Below are positions 36,462-44,606 of a stretch of DNA of 64,000 bases, one piece after another; position 1 is the first letter of the stretch; every line of letters starts with the position of its first letter. A model generated the notes under the pieces. The model ran no database searches. It was not told where the DNA came from and saw only the letters and a list, made by a program, of their open reading frames with translations. Location: NCBI GenBank assembly GCA_965249175.1, contig OZ252227.1, forward strand, positions 5,208,001-5,272,000. The letters run 5' to 3'. The position numbers and the translations under genes were made by a program. This DNA is from CAZYFH01 sp965249175 (GTDB taxonomy: Bacteria; Acidobacteriota; Vicinamibacteria; Vicinamibacterales; UBA8438).

Positions 36462-37637
36462 CTAGCGAAGACCGAGCGCAAACTCCGCGATCATCTTGCG
36501 GTGCAGCTCGCTCGTGCCTTCACCCACTTCGAGCGCCTTCGCTTCGAGCAGCAGGCGTCCGACCTCGTACTCGGCCGAAAAACCATAGCCACCGTGGATC
36601 TGGATGGCGTCCAGCGCGTTGGCGGTCGCCGCCTCGCTGGCGACGAGCTTGGCCATTGAGGCCTCGAGGGAGCACCGCTCTACCCCAGCGTCCTTCATGC
36701 GCCCCAGCCGGTAGACGAGGGCCCGCGCCGACTCGACGCGACACATCATGTCGGCGATCTTCTGCTGCACCATCTGGAATGAGCCGATGCGCTCCCCGAA
36801 CGCCTCGCGTTCGCGGGCATACGGCAAGGCGAGATCAACGCATCGCTGCGCCTGACCGACGCAGCGGGCAGCCACCGAAAACCGCCCCATATCGAGGGCG
36901 GCGCCGAGAATGGGAAACCCTCCCCCGACAGGGCCAAGCACGGCGTCGTCTGCAACGAGCGCCTCGTCGAAGTGGATGGCCGCGAGGTTGTCGCGCTGCA
37001 GCGTGCGCATCGGGAACTCGCTGATGTCGACGCCGTCCGCGTGGGGATCGACCAGAAAGACCGTGATTCCCTTGTGCCGCTGCGCCGGGTCGACAGTCGC
37101 CGCGACGAGCAGCAGGCCGGCATGCGCCGCGTGCGAGATGAAGACCTTGGTGCCGGTGAGCGACCAGCCGTTCGGGACTCTGACGGCCCGGGTACGCAAG
37201 CTCGCGAGGTCCGTGCCACCTCCGGGCTCGGTGAGGCACGCCGATGTCAGCACGGAACCATCGCAGATTGGCGGCAACCACCGCATCTTCTGACTCTCGG
37301 TACCAAATCGCACGATCGAGCCCGCAACGAGCGAGTTGGTCACGGACACGACCGAGGCGACCACCCAGTCGACTCGGGCGAGCTCCTCGCAAATGAGGCC
37401 ATAGGTGACGACGTCACTGCCGGAGCCGCCGTATGTCTCCGGGAGGAACGGTGTGAGGTAGCCGAGCGGGACCAGCTTCTGAATGAGCGTCGTCGGATAG
37501 CGGCGCTCGCGCTCGTGATCTTCGACGTGGGGCAAGATCTCGCGTTCGGCGAACTCGCGAACCGCCGCCCGCACCTGTCGCTGCTCGTCGGTCAGGTCAA
37601 AATCCGCCATCCGACTGGGCGATGTCGCTGTCGTCAT
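36462..37637 (-). CDS. Acyl-CoA dehydrogenase
   Basis: FAD-dependent acyl-CoA dehydrogenase, 391 residues, forming the 2,3-double bond of an acyl-CoA. Motifs in order are FLPETYGGSGSDVVTYGLIC, TSACLTEPGGGTDLASLRT (FAD-binding signature 1), GSFQMVQQKIADMM, IQIHGGYGFSAEYEVGRLL and the catalytic glutamate in LEVGEGTSELHRKMIA. Starts at 37637 (MTTATSP) or 37610 (MADFDLTDEQ) are both possible; no domain is gained by the longer frame upstream. It follows an ABC ATPase gene, with a hairpin in between. The acyl chain preferred cannot be read from the sequence. Confidence 0.9.
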   Translation of the reverse strand: MTTATSPSRMADFDLTDEQRQVRAAVREFAEREILPHVEDHERERRYPTTLIQKLVPLGYLTPFLPETYGGSGSDVVTYGLICEELARVDWVVASVVSVTNSLVAGSIVRFGTESQKMRWLPPICDGSVLTSACLTEPGGGTDLASLRTRAVRVPNGWSLTGTKVFISHAAHAGLLLVAATVDPAQRHKGITVFLVDPHADGVDISEFPMRTLQRDNLAAIHFDEALVADDAVLGPVGGGFPILGAALDMGRFSVAARCVGQAQRCVDLALPYAREREAFGERIGSFQMVQQKIADMMCRVESARALVYRLGRMKDAGVERCSLEASMAKLVASEAATANALDAIQIHGGYGFSAEYEVGRLLLEAKALEVGEGTSELHRKMIAEFALGLR

Positions 37638-37668
37638 ATGGTGAGGCCGTTCCGCGCCCGCGGAGGTT

Positions 37669-37683
37669 CGGGGCGAAGCCCCG
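37669..37683. terminator. Hairpin CGGGGC-GAA-GCCCCG
   Basis: A perfect 6-bp stem with a GAA loop, just after the ABC ATPase stop and before the acyl-CoA dehydrogenase start. The same palindrome with an AAA loop follows the gene at 59325, so it may be a small repeat used as a terminator. There is no T tract. Confidence 0.4.
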
Positions 37684-37689
37684 TCTACA

Positions 37690-38364
37690 TCATGGGTCCA
37701 CGATCCAGCCGTCCCGAAGCTGCACGATCCGACGGCCATACGAGGCGTTGTGATCCGAGTGCGTCACCTGGATGATGGTCGTCCCTTCGTCGTTCAGCCG
37801 CTTGAACAGATCCATGATCTCGCGCCCCTGGCTCGAATGCAGATTGCCGGTCGGTTCGTCGGCCAAGATCAGCTTGGGGTTGGCGATCACCGCGCGCGCA
37901 ACCCCCACGAGCTGCTGCTGGCCGCCGGACAGCTGACTCGGGTAGAGGTCTTTCTTGCCGACGATCTGAAAACGGTCGAGCGAGTCGCACACGATCGAAT
38001 CGCGTTCCGACCGCCGCACGTCGCGATACGACAGCGGGACCTCGAGGTTTTCATAGACCGTCAGGTCGTCGAGCAGGTGATAGCTCTGAAAGACGAACCC
38101 GACGTGTTGCTTGTGAAGCGCCGCCCGCCGCTTCGGCTTGAGCGCGTGCACCGGCTGGTCGAGAAAGTGGTACTCGCCGGTCCAGGCGCTATCGTGCATG
38201 CCGAGAATGTGGAGCAGGGTCGACTTGCCGGCACCGGACGGTCCCATGATCGACACGAAGTCGCCGTCCTCCACGTCGAGCGTGATCTGCCGGAGCACGT
38301 AGGTCCGGCCGGGTCCGTGTGCGTAAGACTTCTCTAGCCCGCGCAGCGAGATCAGTGGTGGCAT
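37690..38364 (-). CDS. ABC transporter ATPase of the MacB/LolD type
   Basis: ATP-binding subunit of 224 residues. Walker A is GPSGAGKSTLLHILG, Q-loop FVFQSYHLLDDLTVYENLE, signature QLSGGQQQLVGVARAVIANP and Walker B KLILADEPTGNLHS, with the switch histidine in IIQVTHSDHNASYG. The YVLRQITLDVEDGDFVSIMG start and DEPTGNLHS are typical of the LolD/MacB/FtsE branch that works with MacB-like permeases. No permease gene is adjacent, so the partner must be elsewhere. ATG 38364 is chosen; the longer frame adds only unlikely sequence. Confidence 0.9.
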   Translation of the reverse strand: MPPLISLRGLEKSYAHGPGRTYVLRQITLDVEDGDFVSIMGPSGAGKSTLLHILGMHDSAWTGEYHFLDQPVHALKPKRRAALHKQHVGFVFQSYHLLDDLTVYENLEVPLSYRDVRRSERDSIVCDSLDRFQIVGKKDLYPSQLSGGQQQLVGVARAVIANPKLILADEPTGNLHSSQGREIMDLFKRLNDEGTTIIQVTHSDHNASYGRRIVQLRDGWIVDP

Positions 38365-38479
38365 GATGTGCCCGCCTGCTCCTCGTGAACTGTCCACACT
38401 AGCAGGACCCAGGTGTCGCAGGCGACCGGCGCAAAAGCTCACCGGACGGAAACGATTCCTGATACGCTGACGTCGGCGC

Positions 38480-39249
38480 ATGCGATCGTTCCAGACCCGC
38501 TCGAACGGCCCCCTTCACCGCGCTGCGCTCGCCTTGCTCCTGGCTGCGGTCGCCGTGACGACCGCCGACGCCACGACGCTCGCGATCATTCGCACGCCAC
38601 ACGAAATCGTCGTCGCCGCCGACAGCTTGATGACCTTGTTCGGGACGCGCCCGCAGCAGGCCTGCAAGATCCGCCGGCACGGCGACGTCATCTTCGCGAC
38701 GGCGGGACTCGTGGAGAGCTCCTCGGGCGTGCTCGACGCGCACCGGATCATCGCCGAGGTGCTCCGACGCAACGTCAGCTGGACGGAGCACGTGGCGACG
38801 ATCGAACGGCGCTGCAGGAGCCACTGCTCCGTGTGCTCAGACGGATGCAACGCGAGCTCCCGGATCAGTTTCGCGAGCAGCTCGCCCGCGGCTTCGCCCT
38901 GCACCTGAGCCTGGTGGCCTATCGGAACGGATCTCCCGCCTTGGAGATGCGCGAGTTTTACGTCGAGCAGCCGCGCCGTGGCCCACTCAGCCTGCGGGTC
39001 ACACGGGTGTCGTGTCCGGCCGAATGCACCGGTGCCACCAACGTCTTCGGCGTCGGCGAAACGGACGTCATGATGCGCCACGTCAACACCCTGCAGATAT
39101 TTCCTCCCGACCTGGCGTCGCTGGCCTTCGATCTCGTCGGACTGGAGATCCGCCAGAAGCCCGCCTACGTCGGTCCACCCGTCGATGTCGTGCGGGTGAA
39201 TAGCGCCGGTGTCGACTGGGTGGCGCGCAAGTCGAGCTGCGCGGCCTAG
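38480..39249 (+). CDS. Exported proteasome-type Ntn-hydrolase-like protein with a frame break
   Basis: The product starts with a signal peptide (LALLLAAVAVTTADA) that should be cut just before TTLAIIRTPHEIVVAADS. This stretch resembles the N-terminus of proteasome beta subunits. Taking T32 as Thr1, the aspartate of AADS falls at position 17 and a lysine (CKIRRHGD) at 32, against Thr1, Asp17 and Lys33 in proteasomes. FATAGLVESSSG follows as in that fold. A single-base break near 38815 moves the rest (LLRVLRRMQRELPDQFREQL, then DLVGLEIRQKPAYVGPPVDV) into another frame ending at 39249. The assignment is by pattern only. Function and activity are unknown. Confidence 0.5.
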
Positions 39250-39254
39250 CCTCG

Positions 39255-39833
39255 CTAGACCGACTCTTGCGCCTGCGAACGAATCCACGCGAGCGCGGCG
39301 GCCAGATCGACCGCCGCCTGGGCTAGTTGGTCCACGCGCCCCCGAATCCCCTCGACCAGCTCGCCGGACGGCGTGAAATCGTCGCTGGTGGCGTAGACAT
39401 AACGCGGGACGATGTGGCATCGAAAGTCGAACATGAGGCTGTTCGCCAGACCGATCGGTGCCATGTAGCTGTGGTGCCCCCCGGCCGCGCACAGCAACCC
39501 AACCGGTTTGTCGAGCCACGATTGCCCAGTGAGCTCGACGATATTCTTCGCCGCCGCATTGAGGTCGTAGTTGTAGACGGGCGACGCGATGAGAATCGCC
39601 GGAGCGCCGGCCACCTTGCCGCTCATTGTCGAGACTGACGGGTGGTTGTAGCAGTCGTGGCCGTCACAGAACGGGAGATCCCACTCGCGCAGATCGATGA
39701 GCTCGCAGGCCACGGCGCGCGCGCGGAGCGCCGAGGCGGCCGCAACGGCGAGCTGATGCGACCGGCTCTCTGGGCGCAGCGAGCACGACAACACCAGCAT
39801 CGGGCGCTCGAAGGTACCGGAGGTCGGCCTCAT
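39255..39833 (-). CDS. NADPH-dependent FMN reductase-like flavoprotein
   Basis: Flavodoxin-fold reductase of 192 residues. The N-terminal phosphate-binding segment is MLVLSCSLRPESRSHQLA, and PAILIASPVYNYDLNAAAKN with GQSWLDKPVGLLCAAGGHHS are the FMN-site loops of the NADPH-dependent FMN reductase family. The protein may begin at the internal methionine (39800), since the first eleven residues are not part of the fold. It lies 36 bp after xsc in the same direction. Reductases of this family can feed flavin to desulfonating monooxygenases, but no such oxygenase is in the window. Confidence 0.8.
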   Translation of the reverse strand: MRPTSGTFERPMLVLSCSLRPESRSHQLAVAAASALRARAVACELIDLREWDLPFCDGHDCYNHPSVSTMSGKVAGAPAILIASPVYNYDLNAAAKNIVELTGQSWLDKPVGLLCAAGGHHSYMAPIGLANSLMFDFRCHIVPRYVYATSDDFTPSGELVEGIRGRVDQLAQAAVDLAAALAWIRSQAQESV

Positions 39834-39869
39834 CGCGGAAGAGTATAGCCGGCCGTCGTTCAGCCACGG

Positions 39870-41603
39870 CTACTTCGGCGTCACACCGCTGAGCGCCCGA
39901 TACTTGTCGAGGAGCCTGACCGGCTGCGGCTTGAACGCATCCCGGCGGAATGGCTCGGCAAGCGCGTCCGTGAGGTGGAGCTCGAGCACTGTGGGCTTCT
40001 CCGACGCAACCGCCGCGCGCAGCGCATCGCCGACTTGATCGGCATGACTCACGGCGATTCCGGCGGCCCCCATCGCGCGCGCGATCTCGGCAAAGCTTGG
40101 ATTCTTCAAGTTCGTCGCGACGCACCGTCCGTCGAAGAAATCGAGCTGGTTGCGCTTCTCGGCGCCCCACTGTCCGTTCTCGAACACGACGGCGACCACC
40201 GGGATGTTCTCGCGCACGCACGTCATCATTTCGGTCAGGCTCATGCCCCAGGCGCCATCCCCGACATAGGCAATGGCCGGGCGGTCGGGTCGGCCGACCT
40301 TGGCACCCATCGCTGCGGGCATGGCGTAGCCGCAGTTGCCCCAGCTCATCGCGGCCAGAAAGCTCCGCGGCTCCTGGAAGTGCAGATAGCTGTTGGCAAC
40401 GGAGCAGACATTGCCGATGTCGGTCGCGACCATCGCGCGTGCCGGCATCGCCCCGGCGAGCTCGGTCAACGCCACCCGCGGATCGATCCGACCGTCGGTC
40501 GACGGCGCGGCCTTGCCGGCGAGCTCGTCCGCCCAGTCGGTCCGAGCCGCGGCGATCTCGGCCGCCCGCGCCGCATCGCGCGCACGGGTCCCCTCCGCGG
40601 CACGAAGCCGCTCGACCAGCGCACCCGCGGCCAGGCGGGCGTCGCCGCAGATCGCGAGCGCGATTGGCTTGACGAGACCGAGCACACGGCTGTCAGTGTC
40701 GACCTGGATCACGCGCGCCGTCACCGGCCAGTAGTCGACGCCGTGCTGCGGCAACGTGCCAAACGGGCCAAGTCGCGTCCCGAGCGCCAGCACGACGTCG
40801 GCCTGCTCGAGTAGCTGCATCGCCGCCTTCGAGCCCTGGTAGCCCAGTGGTCCGCACGCGAGCGCGTGGCTTGCGGGAAACGCGTCGTTGTGGAGATAGC
40901 TGGTCACGACCGGCGCCGTCAGGTGCTCGGCGAGCGCCGCGACCTCGGCTGGTCCGTCGGAAGCGACCACACCGCCGCCCGCGATGATGACCGGGCGCCG
41001 CGCGTCGGCGAGCCACTGCGCCGCCGTGGCGAGGGACTCCGCGCCACCGGCACTCCGCTCGACCGGCTGCGGTGCCGGCACCGCCGCCTCGATCTCTCCG
41101 TAGAAGTAGTCCCGCGGGATGTTGACCTGCACGGGGCCTCGCTCATGCAAGGCAATCGTGAGCGCGCGGTGTGTCAGCTCCGCAATTCGCGCGGGCGCGT
41201 TCACATGGACCTGATACCTGGTGATCTTCGAGAAAATGGGCATCTGGTCCGTTTCCTGAAAACCGCCCAGCCCGGCTGTCATGCTCCCGGCCTCCGGCGT
41301 GATCGCCACGACCGGCGAATGCGCCCAGTATGCGGCGGCAATCGCCGTCACGAAGTTGGTCACACCCGGGCCGTTCTGGGCGACGCAGACCCCGTGACGG
41401 TTGGTGACACGCGAATAGCCGTCCGCCATGTGCGCCGCGTTCTGCTCGTGCGCCACCGACACGAGCCGGATGCCGGCGAGCGGAAACAAGTCCATCGCGT
41501 CCATGTAGGCCGACCCGGCAATTCCGAAGACGTCTGTGACGCCGTGCGCCACCAGCGTCTCGACGAAGGCCTCGCTCGGTGTCATTCTTGTCGGTTCGTT
41601 CAT
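39870..41603 (-). CDS. xsc: Sulfoacetaldehyde acetyltransferase
   Basis: Thiamine-diphosphate enzyme that cleaves sulfoacetaldehyde with phosphate to acetyl phosphate and sulfite, a central step in use of taurine and other C2 sulfonates. The 577-residue product matches Xsc along its length: VFGIAGSAYMDAMDLFPLAG, SVAHEQNAAHMADGYSR (activating glutamate), AQNGPGVTNFVTAIAAAYWA, GGFQETDQMPIFSKITRYQ, VNIPRDYFYGE and GDGAWGMSLTEMMT (thiamine site) with FENGQWGAEKRNQLDFF. ATG 41603 follows GAGGAAG. It is the last ThDP gene in the set CoA transferase-ThDP enzyme-xsc. No taurine aminotransferase, phosphotransacetylase or sulfite exporter is seen nearby. Confidence 0.88.
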   Translation of the reverse strand: MNEPTRMTPSEAFVETLVAHGVTDVFGIAGSAYMDAMDLFPLAGIRLVSVAHEQNAAHMADGYSRVTNRHGVCVAQNGPGVTNFVTAIAAAYWAHSPVVAITPEAGSMTAGLGGFQETDQMPIFSKITRYQVHVNAPARIAELTHRALTIALHERGPVQVNIPRDYFYGEIEAAVPAPQPVERSAGGAESLATAAQWLADARRPVIIAGGGVVASDGPAEVAALAEHLTAPVVTSYLHNDAFPASHALACGPLGYQGSKAAMQLLEQADVVLALGTRLGPFGTLPQHGVDYWPVTARVIQVDTDSRVLGLVKPIALAICGDARLAAGALVERLRAAEGTRARDAARAAEIAAARTDWADELAGKAAPSTDGRIDPRVALTELAGAMPARAMVATDIGNVCSVANSYLHFQEPRSFLAAMSWGNCGYAMPAAMGAKVGRPDRPAIAYVGDGAWGMSLTEMMTCVRENIPVVAVVFENGQWGAEKRNQLDFFDGRCVATNLKNPSFAEIARAMGAAGIAVSHADQVGDALRAAVASEKPTVLELHLTDALAEPFRRDAFKPQPVRLLDKYRALSGVTPK

Positions 41604-41618
41604 GGGTCTTCCTCAGAC

Positions 41619-41633
41619 GGGGGTTGCGCCCCC
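41619..41633. terminator. GC hairpin upstream of xsc
   Basis: GGGGG and CCCCC flank TTGCG, within the 121-bp gap between the upstream ThDP gene and xsc. The gap is very GC rich and contains further short palindromes. It could attenuate or separate the two genes. Confidence 0.35.
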
Positions 41634-41724
41634 GAACCCCGCCGCGGACGCTGCGCGGGGACCCCGAGAGCCCCACTCCGCGCCCGCGAGGCGCGCCGTG
41701 CGCGCCTTGGCCGTTGGCCCCATC

Positions 41725-43383
41725 TTAGATGGCGCACCCGATGTTGCCGAGGCGCTCCGTCAGCTTGGCGTTCTCCGTGTAATCGATCGGGACGACGACC
41801 AGACTCGGCCCGTCCTCGGTCAGTGCCGCCTCGAGTGTGTCGCGCAAGTGCCGGCTGTCGTCGCAGCGACGCGCGGACCACCCAAACGCTTTCCCCAGTT
41901 GCACGAAATCCGGATTCCCGAACGACAAGTCGGTATGGCGACCAAAGTGTGTGTCCTGTTTCCAGGCGATGAGGCCGTAGGCGTGGTCTTCCCACACGAC
42001 GACGACAATGCGTGACCGGAGCCGCACGGCCGTCTCCATCTCCTGGGCATTCATCAGGAACCCACCGTCGCCGCAGATGGCCAGCACGCGGCGGTCGGGG
42101 TGGACGAGGTGCGCGGCGATCGCGCCCGGCAACGCGAATCCCATCGAGCAGAACCCGTTCGGAATCAGACACGTGTTGGGTTCGTGGCAGTGATAGTACC
42201 GCGCGATCCACATCTTGTGGGCCCCGACGTCGGAGAGCAGGATGTCGGCCGGGCCAAGCACCTGGCGTACGTCCCACACGGCCTTCTGCGGCTTGATCGT
42301 GCCGCGCTGTTCGTCGTCCTTGTGCGCCTCGATGTCCCGCGTCATCCGGTCTCGCGCGGTGCGGGTGTGCGTGTGGTCGTACTCGAACGTGCCGGTGCCC
42401 GCCGCGACCCGATCGGTGAGCGCCCGGAGTGTGTGGGCCAGGTCGCCGATGACTTCGACCTCGAGCTGATAGTGCTCGTCGATTTCGGCCGGGATGAAAT
42501 CGAGGTGGACGACGTTGTGCGACGCGCCGGCGTTCCAGAGCCGCGGGGGGTACTCGACCATGTCGTAGCCAACAGTGATGACGAGGTCCGACGCATCGAT
42601 CGCGACCGATGCGTGGTCCCGCGACTGGAGCCCGATCGAATACAGGCACCGCGGATCGTCGCGGTCCACGGCACCCTTGGCCATGAACGTCGTCACGACA
42701 CCGATCCCGGTCTGGTCGACGAAGCGGCGCAGCTCGGCACTCGCCCGCCGCCGGATGGTGCCATTCCCCGCCAGGATGATCGGGCGCCGCGCGGCGCGGA
42801 TAACCTCCCACGCGCGGTCGAGGATTGGCTGATCAGGGACGGCCCGACGGTGCCGGCGCGGCGCTATCGGCACGGCGTTGGACTCGAGTGCGGCGATGTC
42901 CTCGGGTAACTCGATGTGACACGCGCCGGGTTTTTCCGTGCGGGCGAGGCGCACAGCTTTCCGCACCACCTCGGGAATGGCGTTCGGATGCCTGATGGTC
43001 TGCGCCCACTTCGTGATGGGTCGGAACATCTCGACGACGTCCATGATCTGATGCGACTCCTTGTGGAGCCGCCTCGAATCGCCTTGTCCCGTGACGACGA
43101 CCAACGGCGCCCGGTCCATGTTGCCGTCGGCCACCCCGGTCACCAGATTCGCGGCGCCCGGCCCCAGCGTGCCCAGACACACGGCCGGGTTGCCTGTCAG
43201 ACGGCCGTAGGCGTCCGCCATAAACGCCGCGCCCTGCTCGTGCCGACACAGGATGAACCGGATATCGTCGGACGCCTCCAACGACATCATCAGGTCCGCG
43301 TTCTCTTCGCCCGGCACACCAAAGACGTAGTCGATGGACTCCGCTTCGAGGCACTGCACGAGCAGATCCGACGCTTTCATCAC
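41725..43383 (-). CDS. Acetolactate synthase-like ThDP enzyme
   Basis: ThDP-dependent enzyme of 552 residues of the acetolactate synthase large-subunit family. The activating glutamate is in LCRHEQGAAFMADAYGR. The N-terminal YVFGVPGEENADLMMSLEAS and LGTLGPGAANLVTGVADGNM match catabolic AlsS-type enzymes more than IlvB. The thiamine site is CGDGGFLMNAQEMETAVRLR with WEDHAYGLIAWKQ. No regulatory small subunit is adjacent. Its place between a CoA transferase and xsc suggests a role on a related short-chain substrate, but the reaction is not proven by sequence. It ends 121 bp before xsc. Confidence 0.8.
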   Translation of the reverse strand: MMKASDLLVQCLEAESIDYVFGVPGEENADLMMSLEASDDIRFILCRHEQGAAFMADAYGRLTGNPAVCLGTLGPGAANLVTGVADGNMDRAPLVVVTGQGDSRRLHKESHQIMDVVEMFRPITKWAQTIRHPNAIPEVVRKAVRLARTEKPGACHIELPEDIAALESNAVPIAPRRHRRAVPDQPILDRAWEVIRAARRPIILAGNGTIRRRASAELRRFVDQTGIGVVTTFMAKGAVDRDDPRCLYSIGLQSRDHASVAIDASDLVITVGYDMVEYPPRLWNAGASHNVVHLDFIPAEIDEHYQLEVEVIGDLAHTLRALTDRVAAGTGTFEYDHTHTRTARDRMTRDIEAHKDDEQRGTIKPQKAVWDVRQVLGPADILLSDVGAHKMWIARYYHCHEPNTCLIPNGFCSMGFALPGAIAAHLVHPDRRVLAICGDGGFLMNAQEMETAVRLRSRIVVVVWEDHAYGLIAWKQDTHFGRHTDLSFGNPDFVQLGKAFGWSARRCDDSRHLRDTLEAALTEDGPSLVVVPIDYTENAKLTERLGNIGCAI

Positions 43384-43389
43384 AGTCTC

Positions 43390-44574
43390 CTAGACGGCGC
43401 CACGGTCACGCAGCGCGGCAATGGCGGGCGCCGTGTAGCCGAGCTCCCCGAGGATGGCATCGGTGTGCTCCCCCAACGTTGGTGCGCGCCGGCGCACGCC
43501 GGCCGGCGTCGAGGTCAGCGTGAACGGTGTCTCCGCGAGGGGCGGCGCGACCTCCGCGCCCGGGTACGCGACGTCCGTCAGGAACCCCGCCGCCCGCACG
43601 TGCGCGTCCTCGAGAACCTGTTGGGGCGAGAGGACCGGGGCCGCCGGTATGCGGGCGGTGTCCAGCGCCGCGAGGGCATCGGCTGTGGTGCGTTCGGCGC
43701 ACCATTCGGCCATCCGCGCGCTGATCTCCTCGCCGTGGTCACCCCGTGACTGATCAGTGGCGAACCGCGGATCCTCGGCCCATGCGCTCTCGCCCATCAG
43801 CTCTGCCCAACGCGTGAACAGGGGTTGGCCGATGCACTGGATCAGCACCCACCCGTCCGACGTGCGAAACGCGTCTGACGGCGCCTGCGTCTGACTGCGG
43901 TTCAGCGTCGCGACCCGGTCTGGCCGCACGACCGCCTGTTCGATCAGCGCACCGTTCGCAATCGTGAGCGCGGAGGCCAGGAGTGACCCTTTGACTTCCT
44001 GGCCCTGTCCCGTCTGCCCGCGGACAGCGAGCGCCGCGAGTGTGCCCACCGTCGCCGCCAGTGCTGTCGTGAAGTCGACATACGGCGAATACGCCTTCGT
44101 CGGCTGGTCCGCGTCTCCCGACAGATACATGACCCCCGACATCGCCTGCCCGACCGCGTCGAACCCGAGCCGATGCGACGATGGCCCGCCGGCCCCGAAC
44201 GCCGACACGCTCGTGAGCACGACATCGGGCTTGACCGCACTCAGCGAGGCGTAGTCGAGACCCAGGGCGGACAGCGCCGCGTCCGGTAGGTTGGCGACCA
44301 CGACGTCAGCCGTCGCGACGAGCCTGTGCAGCACGTGCCGTCCCTCGGGCCGGCGTGGGTTGAGCGTCATGCCGCGCTTGTTCCGGTTGACCTGGACGTA
44401 GAAGGCCCCGTCGCCACCCGCGGCAATCGGCGCGAGATACCGGTCCTCGCCGCCCCCCACCTTCTCCATGCGAATCACGTCGGCGCCCAAGTCCGCGAGC
44501 AACGCGGCGCAGAACGGTCCGGCTATATAGCGGCCGAAGTCGAGCACCCGGATACCGTCAAGCGCGCCAGTCAT
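43390..44574 (-). CDS. Family III (CaiB/BaiF) CoA transferase
   Basis: CoA transferase of 394 residues. It begins LDGIRVLDFGRYIAGPFCAA and has LADLGADVIRMEKVGGGEDR and NRNKRGMTLNPRRPEGRHVL, diagnostic of class III enzymes. The catalytic aspartate is in YSPYVDFTTALAATVGTLAA. GLGFDA-like and GQEVKGSLLASAL segments follow as expected. The enzyme would move CoA between carboxylic acids. It lies 6 bp upstream of the acetolactate synthase-like gene and so is cotranscribed. The partner acid is unknown. Confidence 0.87.
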   Translation of the reverse strand: MTGALDGIRVLDFGRYIAGPFCAALLADLGADVIRMEKVGGGEDRYLAPIAAGGDGAFYVQVNRNKRGMTLNPRRPEGRHVLHRLVATADVVVANLPDAALSALGLDYASLSAVKPDVVLTSVSAFGAGGPSSHRLGFDAVGQAMSGVMYLSGDADQPTKAYSPYVDFTTALAATVGTLAALAVRGQTGQGQEVKGSLLASALTIANGALIEQAVVRPDRVATLNRSQTQAPSDAFRTSDGWVLIQCIGQPLFTRWAELMGESAWAEDPRFATDQSRGDHGEEISARMAEWCAERTTADALAALDTARIPAAPVLSPQQVLEDAHVRAAGFLTDVAYPGAEVAPPLAETPFTLTSTPAGVRRRAPTLGEHTDAILGELGYTAPAIAALRDRGAV

Positions 44575-44606
44575 GGTGTAGGAACGGAGACGAGACAGGA
44601 TCTCGG

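Larger units (their letters stand above)
34886..36465 (+). mobile_element. IS110-family element, IS1111-like architecture
   Basis: The element carries an intact DEDD recombinase and perfect 13-bp subterminal inverted repeats: ATATGGAATGACC at 34893-34905 and its complement at 36446-36458. Subterminal repeats and a long non-coding stretch after the recombinase gene are features of the IS1111 subgroup. CTAG is found just outside both repeats. Exact ends are uncertain by about 10 bp because these elements make no target duplication. It lies between the PilB-like remnant and an acyl-CoA dehydrogenase. Confidence 0.78.

Noticed and set aside
41725..43383. Oxalyl-CoA decarboxylase, suggested by the adjacent class III CoA transferase
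   Set aside because: The sequence motifs fit acetolactate synthase-like enzymes better, and the oxalyl-CoA decarboxylase hallmarks were not seen.
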